Positions 23,007-36,200 of a DNA stretch of 64,000 nt are shown piece by piece; position 1 is the stretch's first letter, and every line of letters begins with the position of its first letter. The notes below the pieces were generated by a model. The model was not told where the DNA came from. It searched no databases and saw only the letters and a list, made by a program, of their open reading frames with translations. Source of the stretch: Heterotrichella gracilis (Eukaryota; Sar; Xanthophyceae; Tribonematales; Xanthonemataceae); assembly GCA_032358255.1 (NCBI GenBank), contig JAULBX010027938.1, positions 146,782-210,781 of the forward strand. Direction: 5' to 3'. The translations under genes and the position numbers were made by a program.

Positions 23007-26000
23007 CTACGGCACATGCAAATCCTGGTACCCTTCTCCCCCCTCGCCCCCCTCCGCCCGCCCAGCCCCCACCTCCTCCAGCATCTCCAACATGAACTCA
23101 TGCTTCTCCAGGCTGGACTCCAGCGCCCGCCACTCCACCACCCCCACCGGCGCCACGCGGCAGCGCCTGTGCTGCATGAGGCGCATGTGGCATAGCGTGG
23201 GGCCCCGCAGCTGCACATCGCCCAGGGTGAAAGGGTCCTCCCACATCACAAGGATCACGCGCTTCATGCCTGCAATTAAAAAAGGAGCAGGGGTTTCAAA
23301 TGATAAATTTGACTACTATTCAAGGAACTGTAATGTGCGGCCCTGTAGGTGAAGGGTCCTCCCACACCACAAGGATCACGCGCTTCATGCCTGCATGTAT
23401 GAGGAATATAATGTGGCTATCAAATGATATATTTAGGGGAAATCCAGGGAAATGTAATCTGCGGCCCTTTAGGGTGAAGGGGTCCTCCCACATCACAAGG
23501 ATCACGCGCTTCATGCCTACAGATGAGGAAATGAAACATTGATTACCATAAACTTCTGCGCGTGCCATTGCAAAACATTCATCAAGAAGCAAGGTTTGCA
23601 AGTACTGTTTTCCGGAACCGTTATAAACAGAAATCTGTGAATATGTAATCGATTTAATCAAACCTGTGGCCCTTCCGCCATTTTCCATTATTTCAGGATG
23701 CCTCTTGTTTCCCTGCCCCCAATAGGTGTCCCCACAGCCAATAATCTTCTGGCACCCTCCCACCACCCACCTCCCGGCTCCTGCCCCACCTCGATCAGAA
23801 TGCCCAAATATCCCCCTGAACCCCCCCACCACCACCCACCTCCCTGATCCTGCCCCCCCTCGATCAGAATGCCCATGCACCCCGCGGTGTCCCGCCCCTC
23901 CATGGCCTTGCCGCGCAGCCCCAGGCTGGCCAGGCAGTCGATGATGTCGGAGCGAACCGCAGTCAGCTCGGCGCGGTGGCGTGCACTCATGCGCTCTGTG
24001 TTGAGCACCCGGCCCAGGCGCACCCACCACAGCCTGCAGGGGAGTTGGGTGTGGTCAGCGACGATGAAGGTAACACCTTTGAAGGTGCGTCCGTTTGAAG
24101 ATGGGGATGTCAATAGCGGTCTATACACACGGAGAGCGGCAATTACCTGTCTGAGGACGGGGATGGGGGATGGGCAGCATGGAATAATATTTCCCGCGCA
24201 CGGTGATCTTTGGAAGTATGATGAATGCGCGTAGTTCATGCACTTGCCGTTGACCACCCGACCAGGCACACCCACCATACCCTACATGACGAGGGTGGCT
24301 TCTACATTACCCTCCCCGATCCCTGGTGACATGAAGTTTACCAGTAGTGCCCACAGGCCATGCATCATGTACATGAAGTATATATGAGGCTTGTAGCGGT
24401 GTTTGAGGCACGATGCATGGAGTAAGAATATGAACACTAATGCACTTGTCACGCCTCAGAGAATCAGGCTGTGACATAGCTATACCTCTCTGAGGCGCAA
24501 CAAGCACAAGAGTATTCTTAAATTCATTCCATGCATCATGCCTCACACACACACTCTGCCAGCCTCATATTATACAACATGGTTGCTCTTGATGCAGAAA
24601 TGCCTTTGTGCACCAGCGTTCCTCGCGTTTCTTAAAGCCAGGGCGATGCACATGCCGTGCATAGACCCTAGCCAAACCCTAGTCAAAACCCTTACTTTGG
24701 CAGCTGCAGCCCGCAGTGGGACTCGAAGCTCGCCAGGCGCGCCGCCACCGCTAGCTCCCAGATTGTGCATGCATGAACCCTAACCAAACCCTAACTAAAA
24801 CCCTCGCAAACCCTAGTCAAAACCCTTACTTTGGTAGCTGCAGCCCGCAGTGGGACTCAAAGCTCGCCAGGCGCGCCACCACCGCCAGCTCCCAGATTTG
24901 TGTGGTGCATAACCCTAGCCAAACCCTAGCCAAACCCTAATCAAAACCCTTACTTTGGCAGCTGCAGCTCGCAGTAGGACTCGAAGCTGGCCAGGCGCGC
25001 CGCCACCGCCAGCTGCCAGATCTGCTGCGGCTTAAGCGTCAGCTGCACGTCGTAGCGCTGGAGCTTGTTGATGAGCAAGGGGAACAAGGGGTGCTGGTAC
25101 TGCTGGAACACGCACAGGGACCAGAAGGCGTCCACGCATCCCGACAGCTGCCTGCGAGGGGTGGGGGGTGGGACCAGTAGGGAAGGGGTTGGATGAGACA
25201 AGAGTCGAGGATACCAAGGCGAAGGGAGCATCACTGTAAGGGCCGCACCGTACTTAATTGACATTGATGATCAACAGGGGGTATGGAGTGTGTGGGTACT
25301 GCTGGACCACACACCCAGGCCCACACAGCACTCATTTGCTTGATACCCCGCGTGCAATACCATTGCGTTCACCACACCCACCCACCCCATCCACTCACTT
25401 TGTGGACACCACCGCCTGCATGGTCCCCGCATTGACCTGCAGCGCATGCAGCAGCGGCAGCGGGGTAACCCCCAGCGACGCACATGCCCACAGGATGTTG
25501 GTGATCTCAAAGCCCTTGAGCTGGTCCACCTTCTCACTCACGGAGCACACCAGCGTAGCCACTAGGGTTTCGGGGTACAGGTGCATTTGGGCGAGGCCCT
25601 GCAGGAAGGAAAACAGGTACCGTCAGTACTCGTTTTAGGGTTTTGAGTAAGGGTTTCGGGGTACAGGTGCATTTGGGCGAGGCCCTGCGGGGAGGGAAAC
25701 AAGTAGGCAAGGTACTTATTTTAGGGTTTAGGGTTCAGGGTTTAGGGGTACAAGGTGCATTTGGGCAAGGCCCTGCGGGGAGGAAAGCAGGTAGGTCAGG
25801 TACTGGGTTTAGGGTTAGGGTTTAGTGTTTAGGAGTACAGGTGCATTTGAGCGAGGCCCTGCTGGGGTCACCAGACAGGTCAGTACTGTATATAGTTCAA
25901 GCTCAAAAGTGGAACCAATGTGGGTGCAAGCACAAGGCTGGCACCCCCACCCCCCCACCACCTCACCTCACCACCACCTCATCCCCCCACACCAACACCA

Positions 26001-29000
26001 CCCCCACCAGCATCCCATGCTTCCAGCACATGCTCCAACCACCCACCTTGAGCACCATGGCAGAGTCCTGGGGCCCCATGTCCCCCCCCGCCCGCTGCTG
26101 CAGCTCCTCGCACAGGGTGGCTGCAAAGTCCAGGCTGGCGCCCGGCTGCCTGTCCAGCTCAGCGAATGCCCACACCATGGTTGCCAGCTGGCGCACCTCA
26201 AACAGCTGGGGGTTGTTGGTGACCCGGAGGGACACAGTTTCGATGAGGCCTCGGGCGAAGGCGGCGGGGTGGTGCAGCCTGCGGGGCAATAGCAAAACGC
26301 ATTAGGCTTAGAGGTTTAATTGGTTTGGTGGATTTGGGTTTGCGACCAACTATTGTGCTAGTATGTGGGAACGGTGATTGATTGGAGCCCGGGGATGCGA
26401 CAGGGTGATTATGAAAAATGGTGGTGCAGCCTGCGGGCAACGCAGACAATGTTAGGGTTCTATAACGACAAGCTAATGTGCTGGCATGTGAAGGACATGG
26501 CTCTAAGCGAGTGGGTTTCAGACAAGAGCTGATGACTAATGATGTTTTTTCTAGTTGAACTGATAAGGAAATATAACACTTGGTATAAATCAATAGTCAG
26601 GGTAAAAGTACTGTTTTCACATTGGTTGGCTCAGCTCCACTGGCTGAAGCTCATGTGCCCTTGCATGCAACGCCTCCGAAAGCCCATCAAACCATTTTCA
26701 ATTTAAAAACAATCCATTTACGGTAATTCATTCAACAAACATCCACGGATGAAAGGAAAACATTATGGCTTTACGGCTTTCAATCCAACCACCCCCACTT
26801 ACTTCCCGTACGCCCACATCAGCTGGCTGAGCTCCATGGGCTTGAGCTCATGCGCCCTGGCATGCACCTCATCAGACAGCCGGTCAAACAGGGCCGGGGG
26901 GTAGTGGCCCAGCGTGGCAAAGGCAAACGCCAGGTTGGCCAGCTCCTGACCCTTGAATAGGGTAATGGTGGTGCGGCAGCGCTGCGCGGCGGCGTCCAGG
27001 AGGGGCGTGGGGGGGCCAAAGTTGAGCTTGGCAAATGCCCACAGCAGGTTGGCTATGTGCTGGGGCTCAAAGTCGTCAAGCTTGTCCAGGGCGGATTGCG
27101 CGCTGGCATTGAGGAGCGCCACGGGCCTGGGAAAGGGGGTGGACGGGTGTGAGGCGCATTGGCGGCGATGTGAGAGGGGGTGGAAGGTGAATGAGACAAG
27201 GTGGCGGTGACAGCAGAGGGATGTAATTCAGCAACGCCTGTGTGACCATTGTACCACGAACGAAAATCAGATAACCCCTCTACAAACCTTCCATCACACC
27301 CACCAAAAAACCTGGCAAGCTGCCGCCCGCGCCGTGTTCCACAACGCCTGCAGGTCGCACTTGTCCACCACCTAAACCTTAAACCCTCACCTGAACCCTA
27401 GCGTGCTGAACGCCCACACAATGTTGGACAGCGCCTGGGGATCGCACTTATCCACAACCTCGCTCGCGCTCGCAGCCGCATCCTTCAACCACAGATTGCT
27501 CGGCCGGTGCCCCAGCTTAACCAGCGCCCACAGTATATTGGACAGCGACTGTGCGGCCAGGTTCCCTAGTCGGGGTTTCAGGTTGGCGGTGACCACGTCT
27601 AGGGTTTCTGCGGGGGGTTTCCAGTCCAGCTTGGCGGTGGCCCACAGGACTGTGGCGAGGGACTTTCCGTCGTACCGCGCCACCTGGCTGTGGAGCTGCA
27701 GGTGGATTTGGTCCAGCAGCGCGTGCGGGTAGAAGCTGAGCTTGGCGCATGACCACGCCACCTGCGGGTGTGTGGGTAGGGTTTAGGGTTTAGGGTTCAC
27801 GGCTTATGGTGTGTAGCTGTGAGTGGATCTGGTCCAGGAGGGGTAGAAGCTGAGCTTGGCGCATGACCACACCACCTGCGGCCCCACCCGGGTGGGTGCA
27901 GGGCAGGGTTTAGGGTAATGCGGGTTGGATGGTGTTCAGCTGAAAGGTGCATGAATGGGTGAATGAATGAATGAATGAAAGGTGACTGAATACATATTCC
28001 AATGACAATCTCCAATGGAAATCACACGAATCCATGGGCCAACCAACCAGCGCCATGCAGGGCTGGTAAAACGACAATCCAACTCTTGTGACAAGGATGG
28101 TGAGAGCAAATGGTAGAGATACCCACCCTTGCTATCTGCTCCGGAGTGAAACTATCAATCTGCTGCAGCACCAAATCGGCCGCCGTCTGGTTTTCCATTC
28201 TTTTTAGTTATGAATTCTCCTAATATTCACTAACGCAATATTTCATGTGTGATGATGCACCACAACAGCCCACCTGTGGGTGGCAGGCTTTAGTGGCATT
28301 TGTTTAGAGGCATGTGACAAGGGGACCCACCCTTGCTATCTGCTCCGGAGTGAAGTTATCTATCTGCTGTAAGACCGAATCAGCCGCAGTCTGCAGCAGC
28401 AGCGGCGAGCGGGGCCCGTAGCGCGCAAAGGTGGTTAGGGTAATTGACAGCGCGTTAGGGTTGAGCGTCTGCAGGCGGCGCGAGTACCACACTTCTGAGG
28501 CCTCCAGCAGGGCCTTCGGCTCCATATTGATTATTGAGTAGGAAGTCATGAGCCTGCACATGCAAAGGACGGTGTCAGGGATTTGTGCATCGTGGCTGTG
28601 ACTATCTGTACTAAAACAGAGTGATATGTCCCAAGTGTGTCCCACGCATACTTCATCCTGCTGCCTGGTTTCTTTTCCTTCATAATTCTCGACTCTCCCA
28701 TGAAAGCACTCCCAGGGGTGGGACTCAAGTTATGGGTTACAATCCACTTGACGCAATTGTGCATGGCTGCCTATAAACAGCTTTGCAAGTAGAACACCTG
28801 CCCCCTCCTTTGTCCACTGTGGTGCCCCTGCTTATTTCCACCCACATGGTCCCGCAGGTGCGATGCCGCAGGTTGATGATGGCATTATGTGCCCAGCATC
28901 CACAAAGGACGGTGAGGACCACACGGCGTGTTGCAACTACTAGGACCTGTGCATGCATATCAGTTAATGCAAGGCCTTGAACCCACCTCAAGATATCCTG

Positions 29001-32000
29001 GGACTGAAAGCTATCCACCGTGGCAGCTGCCTGGGAAGCCAGCGCCTCAAATAGGCCCTCGGGCTGGTACCCGTATTTGGAGTACGCTCGGGCCACATTT
29101 GCGAGGTCCCGCGGCTGCAATTTGGCCACATTTTCCACCAGGGGCCCCGCCAGGCTGACATATAGGCCCTCCTCGAAGTAGTCCAGCCGGGAGAAGTACC
29201 ACAGCAGGGTGGCTAGGGTTTTGGGGCTTGCGTTGCGGCGCCACTGCATGCAGGTGGCTGCGAGCTGCGACAGGGCAGCGGTGCCTGCAAGGGGAGGGGT
29301 ATTAGGGTTCAGGATTTCGGGTTTAGGGCTTAGGGTTTTGGGCTGGTATTGCAGCGCTACTGCATGCATGTGGCGGCAACCTGGGACAGGGCAGCGAAGC
29401 CTGCAGGAGTAGGGTATTAGGGTTTAGGTTGATAGCTGAGGGTTAGGGTTCAGGGTAAAGCAGATCGCCAGGAGGCAAAGCCGAACGGGGGGGCAATGAG
29501 ACGGAGCCAAAGGGGGCATGACAGCAGCAGCACGAGAGACCTCTGCAAGGGTTTGGTAGGGTTTGCTAGGGTTGTGTGTCGTGCCTGGGTGCAACTCCAG
29601 TGGCTGGAATGCCGCCATGAGCAGTACCAGCTCCTCTGCTCCCAGCTGGAAGTAGTCCTCCCTTGCCTGCATGACAGGGGTGATGGCGGCCACCAGCTGC
29701 TTGGGGGAGTGGCCCGCCTTGGCGAATCCCCACAGCAGCCTGGACCACAGGAAGGCCATGGGTAAGCACAGGTGGCGGGGCGGGGGCAACAGCTAAAAAA
29801 CCTCCTACGAAAAGCATATCCCCAGGCATATCCACTTCAAACTCTTACTAAGGTATGAGCTGCTATCATGTTGCCAGCATGGGACGTGGGGGAGCAAAGG
29901 TGGGAAAAACGCACTACCACTAGAATTCCTTCTCCAATATGCTACTGCACTTTCGCTGCAGTACCGGTGCATGCACGCACCGCACAACGTCCTTGATCCC
30001 CATCTGCCCTGCCTGGCCAACCACCAGCGGCTCCGCCAGCTCAGCGACGTCCCTTGCGCTGTGGTCAAGCACTCCAAAGGCCCACAGCAGCGTAGCCACG
30101 TCAGGGGCATGCACACCAAGCGGGTGGGCATGCGCATGCGTCCCCACTACCACCCCCTCTCCTTCCGATCCCCCGCCACTAGTGTTGGTGGTGGTGGTGG
30201 AGGTGGTGTCGGCATCCAAAAGCACCTCCAGCGCTGCATCGTGGAGGTGGTCCAGGAGGGGGCGGTGGGGGAGGCCCAGGGTGGCGGCCGCCCACGCGCC
30301 TCGCACGATTGGCTGCAGGGCGCATGGCAACAGTCTTGAGCTTGGTGATAGGGAAATACTATTCATAATTAGTTGCCATGCGAGAGCCTGGCGAGCAAGA
30401 CGTTCACCGGCTCTGGAGCTGGATTAATTCGTGTTTCAAAATGGTGTGAAAGACTGCGATGAGCCTATCCATCCCACGTGTTGGACCAGCCATCATGTCA
30501 AGTGCACAACGCACGGAATGCTCAAAGCCAAATGTATAGCGCTCACTTCAGGATGCGGTGATGTCAATCTGATGGGCATGGTCCAATCCGCACGTTGGGT
30601 GGATAATACAAAATCAATGTACAATAATTACATTTTTTATAATGCCAGTAAGTATAATGCCAGTAAGTATAATTACATTTTTTATAATGCCAGCAGAATC
30701 CCCTATCCTGGTATTTGACGCACCATGAGGCTCCCGCCGCTGCCCACGCCCCCCGCATTGGCCGCAATCCAATCCACCAGCTGCGCTGACGGGGCAAGCT
30801 GCAGCCTGGCCAGCTGATACAACACCTCCAGTGCAGCCTGCGCATCCGGCACCCTGCAAACCCCGGCACCGGCTTCACCACCCTCCCCTGTACCGCTCTC
30901 CCCATCAGGAACCCAGCCAAGCCCAACATTGGCTTCACCTCCCTCCCCTATACTACTCGTCCCCCCTGTGTCTGTGTATAAGTCTGTGGCTGTGGCAGTG
31001 GTTGACCCTATGGCTGTGGCTGTGCCAGTGGCTGTGGCTGTGGCTGCGACCGCAGCTTGCAGTTCGGCGCTTGGGCTGTGGTGCAGGTGTGCCAGGGAGG
31101 ACAGCGCCGCCGAGAGCGTTGCCCAGGGGACGCTGTGGTCGTGTATGGCTGCCACCAGGCCTTGGTCCACCGCTGCAATCAGCACTGCTGGGCTGTGGTT
31201 GAGGGCGGCACACGACCTGTGGTGGCAGGGGAGATTAATGAGTGATGAATGACAGTGATAAGTGATCGCGTCACAACCCTAAACCCTAAACAGTGATGGT
31301 GGGACACGACTTTGGCCCCCTGTGGCGGCAGGGGACCCTGTGCCGGGGGAGAGTGATACTTGCACCCTCAGCAGTACGACTCCTTTAGTTTTAGTGGCGC
31401 TTAGTTCCTTGGGCCACAACTAAGGTTGCAACGCCAGGTGCCAGCGCCTCGCCCACACCTTCCAAAGGTGTGATGGTGAGGGGTGGGGGTGGCATGCAGT
31501 TCAGCACTGGCGATGCAAATGGCGATGCAATCGACGATGCAATTGCTTGTGCCTGCATGCCTGCCAACGTGGTTTTGCGCAAGACAATTCACAGCAGTTG
31601 AGGGCAACATATCAGCAGCACTAGCAGTACACCCCATGCGAGCGGGATGCAGCAATGAACCCAACATGTGGGACGACAACTACCTAACCGGTATCCAACG
31701 CACTGTTGTAAGGGTACAAGTCAAGGTGCTTCACACAGGGTGCCAATTGCACACACCCTTGTTCAACAAGCACGCTGAGTGCGCTATATTGAGTGCGCTC
31801 TTATGGAAGTGGAAGCAAGCAAGCTAGTGCAAACTCACCCTAGTATGGCTACCAGCTCACTCCAGCACAGCTCGCCCAGGTGGTGGTGGAGCTCCCCCTC
31901 CAGCTCCCCAAGGGTGTTTCGAAGCTGCCAGGGCTGCTCCTGCAGCAGCGCAGCGTACCTCTGGGCAAGCTCGTGCCCCACCTTGCTGGGTGTGGGGGCA

Positions 32001-32356
32001 TTGAAGCCCACTCGCTGCTGCTCATGGGCCTCGTTTGTAGCTGTCCGAGGCACAGATACCTGCTGACGGGGCGGCAACTCGTCGCGGTGTAACGCATGGG
32101 CGGTGGGGTGTTCATCGTGGGGATGCTGGAGCTCAACCACCGCTGTGTCTGCGGCCCGGTCCCTGGCATTGGCGAGCAATGGCCTGCCCGTCACATCCAC
32201 CCTGCCTCTGGGTCGGAGGAGGCCCTGTTGGCGAAGCCTGCGGGGCCTCGGTGCCCCACAGGCCTGTTTGGAGTGGCTGGTTGCCTGTTTCCGCCACGAT
32301 TGTCCCTCGCAGCACGCGGCATTGGTTACGGAAACATGGCTGGTGCTCGTGGCCAT
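23007..32356 (-). CDS. OPR-repeat protein with C-terminal RAP domain, organelle RNA factor
   Basis: A large minus-strand gene with about 13 exons, including 32356-31839, 31216-30724, 30312-29981, 29739-~29590, 29284-28987, 28553-28331, 27761-27391, 27126-26803, 26278-26047, 25598-25399, 25151-24954, 24033-23840 and 23269-23007. The exons encode helical octotricopeptide-type repeats with the recurring motif LANLLWAFAKLNF / LATVLWATAKLDW / LSNIVWAFSTLGF. The last exon matches a RAP domain (CRVAPVGVVEWRAL, then EKHEFMLEMLEE). The N-terminus is rich in Ser, Ala, Arg and Gln, consistent with an organelle transit peptide. In green algae, OPR and RAP proteins bind specific chloroplast or mitochondrial transcripts and control their processing, stability or translation. 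The target RNA cannot be read from the sequence. Nearly every exon edge has intronic copies. One possible extra exon near 31580-31440 and some exon ends remain unsettled. Confidence 0.8.
23225..23525. repeat. Two extra copies of the RAP-exon start
   Basis: The acceptor side of the last exon (GTCCTCCCACATCACAAGGA and flank, + strand) is repeated at 23346-23395 and 23472-23521. Each copy keeps GMKRVILVMWEDPFT with one or two changes. Confidence 0.85.
24381..24572. repeat. ~190-bp imperfect foldback in an OPR-gene intron
   Basis: Arms of about 80 bases (TATATGAGGC... GCCTCAGAGA and its complement through GCCTCATATTA) pair imperfectly around a loop near 24462-24486. Copies of GATGCATGGA and GCCTCAGAGA/TCTCTGAGGC mark the pairing. 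It could be a MITE or a long hairpin like a miRNA precursor. Confidence 0.75.
24695..25025. repeat. Two extra copies of an OPR exon end
   Basis: The donor side of the exon ending at 24954 (coding FESYCELQLPK) recurs at about 24690-24770 and 24815-24900. Each copy is preceded on the + strand by AACCCTAA-type filler. Confidence 0.85.
25567..25865. repeat. Three extra copies of an OPR exon start
   Basis: The block GGTACAGGTGCATTTGGGCG AGGCCCTGC (coding GLAQMHLYPET) of the exon starting at 25598 is repeated at about 25655, 25745 and 25835. The spacing is roughly 85-95 bases, with TTTAGGG-like filler between copies. Confidence 0.85.
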
Positions 32357-33219
32357 GCTGCGCCTTTCAGCCTCGGCCTCTCACCTGCTGCTACGCAGCG
32401 GAAGGCAAACCCTGTACAACATATATATAACCTATAAAGAATAAAACTACCAAAGATCTCGGGAGGAAGCAGTACTCCCGGCAGGTTCGTCAAGCTTAAT
32501 GGCTTGACGGCCACACATGCCGCTGCTACCAAATGGACACGTGTGCCACCAACTGCACGAGATCTGGACTACTGGGCAGCACCGTACCGACCTAACCAAG
32601 AGTGATGCTCCGCTGTGGGAGTCGAGGTTGGTTTTGGGCAACGTCCTTTGGGCTCTGCCCCAGGTTTGGCTCGTTTGCTCCACCCCGTGGCAGTGTCTTA
32701 TTGTACTTTGGAAGGCCACTGGCACCTGCACTTTGGCCATAAAACCACATGCCAAGACTGTTCTGCAGTACAGTTGAGTTGGTCCCAGATGGGTCTTTGA
32801 CTACAGCACTGTAACTTGAGCATTGAAAAGCACGCCCACCCATCCCTTGCCCCACTCCACCAAGCAGTCGCCCACTTGCTGCCACAACCCACCAGGTACT
32901 GACAGGCACAAAGTCCAACCACACCCCACAGGGTTTTCGGACCTATAACCCGTCAGTGCGGTGTGCCTTGCTCTTACCGACAACCCGTGTACATGCACCG
33001 AGTGTGTGACATCCAACTCCTGCATAATTACACGTCAGCTGCACCACTAGGCATAAATGGCCCGCATATGCATGAGTTATGCCGAGACCCCTGTTCTCGC
33101 CACACGCCTGGAAACCCCTCTTCCCTCACACATTACGACTGCCGTGTGTGGTCTCTTGCAGCGCATCACACTCCCCTGCGCCTGGAACCGCCCCACAGGC
33201 TGGCGTCTGTGGCAGTGGC
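32357..33219. other. Divergent promoter region of the OPR-RAP and PAN3 genes
   Basis: This holds the 5' regions of two divergent genes. A good acceptor (CTCTTGCAG) near 33155-33163 precedes the PAN3 start, so a 5' UTR intron or an upstream PAN3 exon is possible. Otherwise I see no exons. Confidence 0.45.
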
Positions 33220-36200
33220 ATGACCGATGTGAAGGGCAGGCAGGCGAGCGCTGCTGGCACCTCCGAAGGGTCCAAAGGGTCTTCAACCTTCAAGGTCAGC
33301 GCGGTCCCTTTCGTGCCCAGCAGCGCCGCAGCCCCCAAGCCCCCCTCCATACAGGGCGCAGTCAACGCGAAGGCTTTCGTGCCGGGTGCCGTGCACAAGA
33401 GCGCAAGTGCGAGTGTGCTCAACAGCGCAGCGGCCAATGCAGCGCCCTTCGTCCCCGGCTCAGGTGACAGAACGCATTCAGCGCCCGCGCATCTCAAAGC
33501 TAGTAGCATGGGACCCCATTGGCGCATGCATGCATTAGTGGTTGGTGAGGGGTACGCGTTCCAGCAATACAGGGTGGTCAATAGTCTGCACTGCATGCCT
33601 TTGCGCCAGCCAGGACTGTCCTGACACTGCTGTTACCGCCTCGCACAAAGCAAGGCAGCACTACACTTCCATGTGTTCTCTCTGTGCGCCCTTTTGGTGC
33701 ACTTCCCACTGGCTGGTGGTTCACGTGCAGGGGCAAGCTCCAGTCAGTCCGCCGCCTCACGAGCCGTAGCAGGCATCTCAGCCGCTGCAGCACCCTTTGT
33801 CCCTCGCGGGAACGATGCACCAGCGAGAGGTGCGCCCCGCACCCTAGACTAGGGTCCTTGTACCAACCCAACCCAGTTGTCAGGGAACCCTCCTCGCCAC
33901 GCTTCAAGGTTTTCACCCAAAGCCCTGTGTTTTACCATGAAGCGCATGGATGTACTATTCTGTCGGTGTCACTAGTTCAATGGTTTGCACCTGTGGTTCG
34001 GAAGGTCGTCCAAGTAAGTGGGTAACCCCGCCATCTGCTCCTGTTATATGCACCTTGCGCGCAGTACCACGCCCCTGGTCCAAACCCTAAAGCAAACCCT
34101 AAAACCCCTTGCTCTGCATTCCAGGTCGGGGCAGAGGCCGGGGCGTGGCTGCCGCCTCTGCCACTGCGCCAGGCGCAGCCGCAGCCGCCAAGGGGGACCA
34201 CCACCTCCCAGATGGGGATGACCTGCTGGGGATGACTGCGCACGATGGGTCCCCAACAAAGCAGGCAGCGGAGGCAGCCATGGGCTTTTTCTCACGCTCC
34301 GCCACACCCACGTCGCCCTCGGGGTAAGGAGCCCCCCCCCTTTGGCTGAGCGGAAAACTGTATGCGGAAAACCCATGGATCTACCTTTCATCCCCGCATG
34401 CAGTTAATTGCATCCTTAAATTTCTTTACCTGCAACCCCTCCAAAAAACAAGGCTAGCAGCCAGCCTCGTAATGGCCCCGGGGAGGTCCTGTCATTGCTT
34501 GTACCATATCTTACTGCTGACCTTGGGGTATTGCTGGAATGCATCTCGGTGTTTGACTAACCGCACGCATACACACTCACACCCTTGCAGTCGGAAGCCG
34601 GTCCCCGCATACGGGCGGGGATCCCCCCGCACGCGCGGCGCACCCCTTGTGCCGGCCTACGCCTCCCGGGGACGGGGACGGGGATTTGAGCGGGGACGGG
34701 GGCGGGCGCGGGGGCATTTCACCGGCTACAGTGGATCTACATTGGGGGGCATGGGGTTTGGGGGCCCGCCCATGGGGGCCCACCTGCCGCCGGGCCGCAC
34801 GCAGCTGTCGTCGTTTTTTGTCGCGGAGCGCGTGCGCCAGGAGCTGCAGCAGAAGAGCTACTTGACGCAGGCGCAGGTGGGTGGCATGATGGTGGGTGGA
34901 GGGAGGGTGGGAGGGGGATTGGGTAGGAAATTGGGGTGGCATGAGGATGGAGCATCTTTGATTGGTGGCAGCACCTTTGATTGGCATGATGCAGCGAAAC
35001 CCTACTGAATGGCTTCGCCAAACCCTACATATCAACCAGGTCAACCGAAAACCCTACCCTCAACCCTCACCTCGTGCAGGTGAACCCTGAGACCGACGGC
35101 GACCAGGGCCTGCCCGACATGATCCAGCAGTACCACACGCTGTACGCTCTTGAGGACCTGAGTGGGGCTGAGGAGAGCCCCAGCCAGGCATTTGGCATCC
35201 GCACATCGGTGGTGAAGGGAATCAGCGCGCAGGACGGGCACGCGTATGCGCTGCGGCGGATAGATGGGCGCCAGGTGGGTGTGGGGAGGGTGAGGATTCT
35301 TGGACTCTTGGAAACACGGATATTGTCCTGTTCACATTAAATAATAATTGTATTCGATTACTTTCGTCAGTCAATTACTTCTAATTTAATTGGTTTCTCC
35401 ATCCCCCTTTCCAGGTGATCCCAACCGGCGAGCTGCTCCAGGCCGCCCTGGACACCGTGGACGCCTGAAAAGTAATAAATATATATGTCAAATTTTCGGA
35501 GACAGAAATCATCCATCCATCCCCGCAGGTGATCCCCACCGGCGAGCTGCTCCAGGCGGCCCTTGACACTGTGGACGCCTGGTCTGCCGTGGCTGCGCAC
35601 CCGGGGGTGGTGCCCCTGCGTGGCGCATTTGTGAGCCACGAGGTTGATGGCAATGCATCGCTGTTCATGGTGTACGACTACGTGGCGGGCGCGGTAAGAA
35701 TAAACACCGAATTTACAAAACCTATCTATTTTGCATCATGGCCACACCCTCGAGGTGTAGTTCCAATGGTGCCCACGCATAATCCATCTACTCATACGCA
35801 TAGGTGGATGCGACTCAACGTGCATAGAAGTTGTGTCAATCTACATTCAAATGCTTTTAAACCCTAAAACCCTTAAATATGGGGGCGAATGAAAGACAAT
35901 TGTCATCTCACACACCCACCCCTACCCCGCAGCTGACGCTGGAGCAGGCGCACGTCAACCCCACCACCTCGGCCGCCGGCCTGTCCCGCAACCCGCCCTC
36001 TGAGGACCAGCTGTGGTCCTACCTGGTCCAACTCACCGCTGTGTTGAGGGTGGTGCACAGTGCGGGGCTGGCCCTGCGCCCCTCCTGCCTGCTCCCTAGC
36101 AAGGTGCTGGTGAGCAGCGCGGGGAGGGTCAAGGTGGGGTGCTGCGGTCTGGTGGAGGCTCTGCATGCGGACGCGGTGGGGAGGGAGGACGGGGCGCAGG

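Noticed and set aside
24775-24960. True telomere or chromosome end
   Set aside because: The CCCTAAA-like words are short, degenerate, in both orientations and embedded in introns, so they are interstitial.
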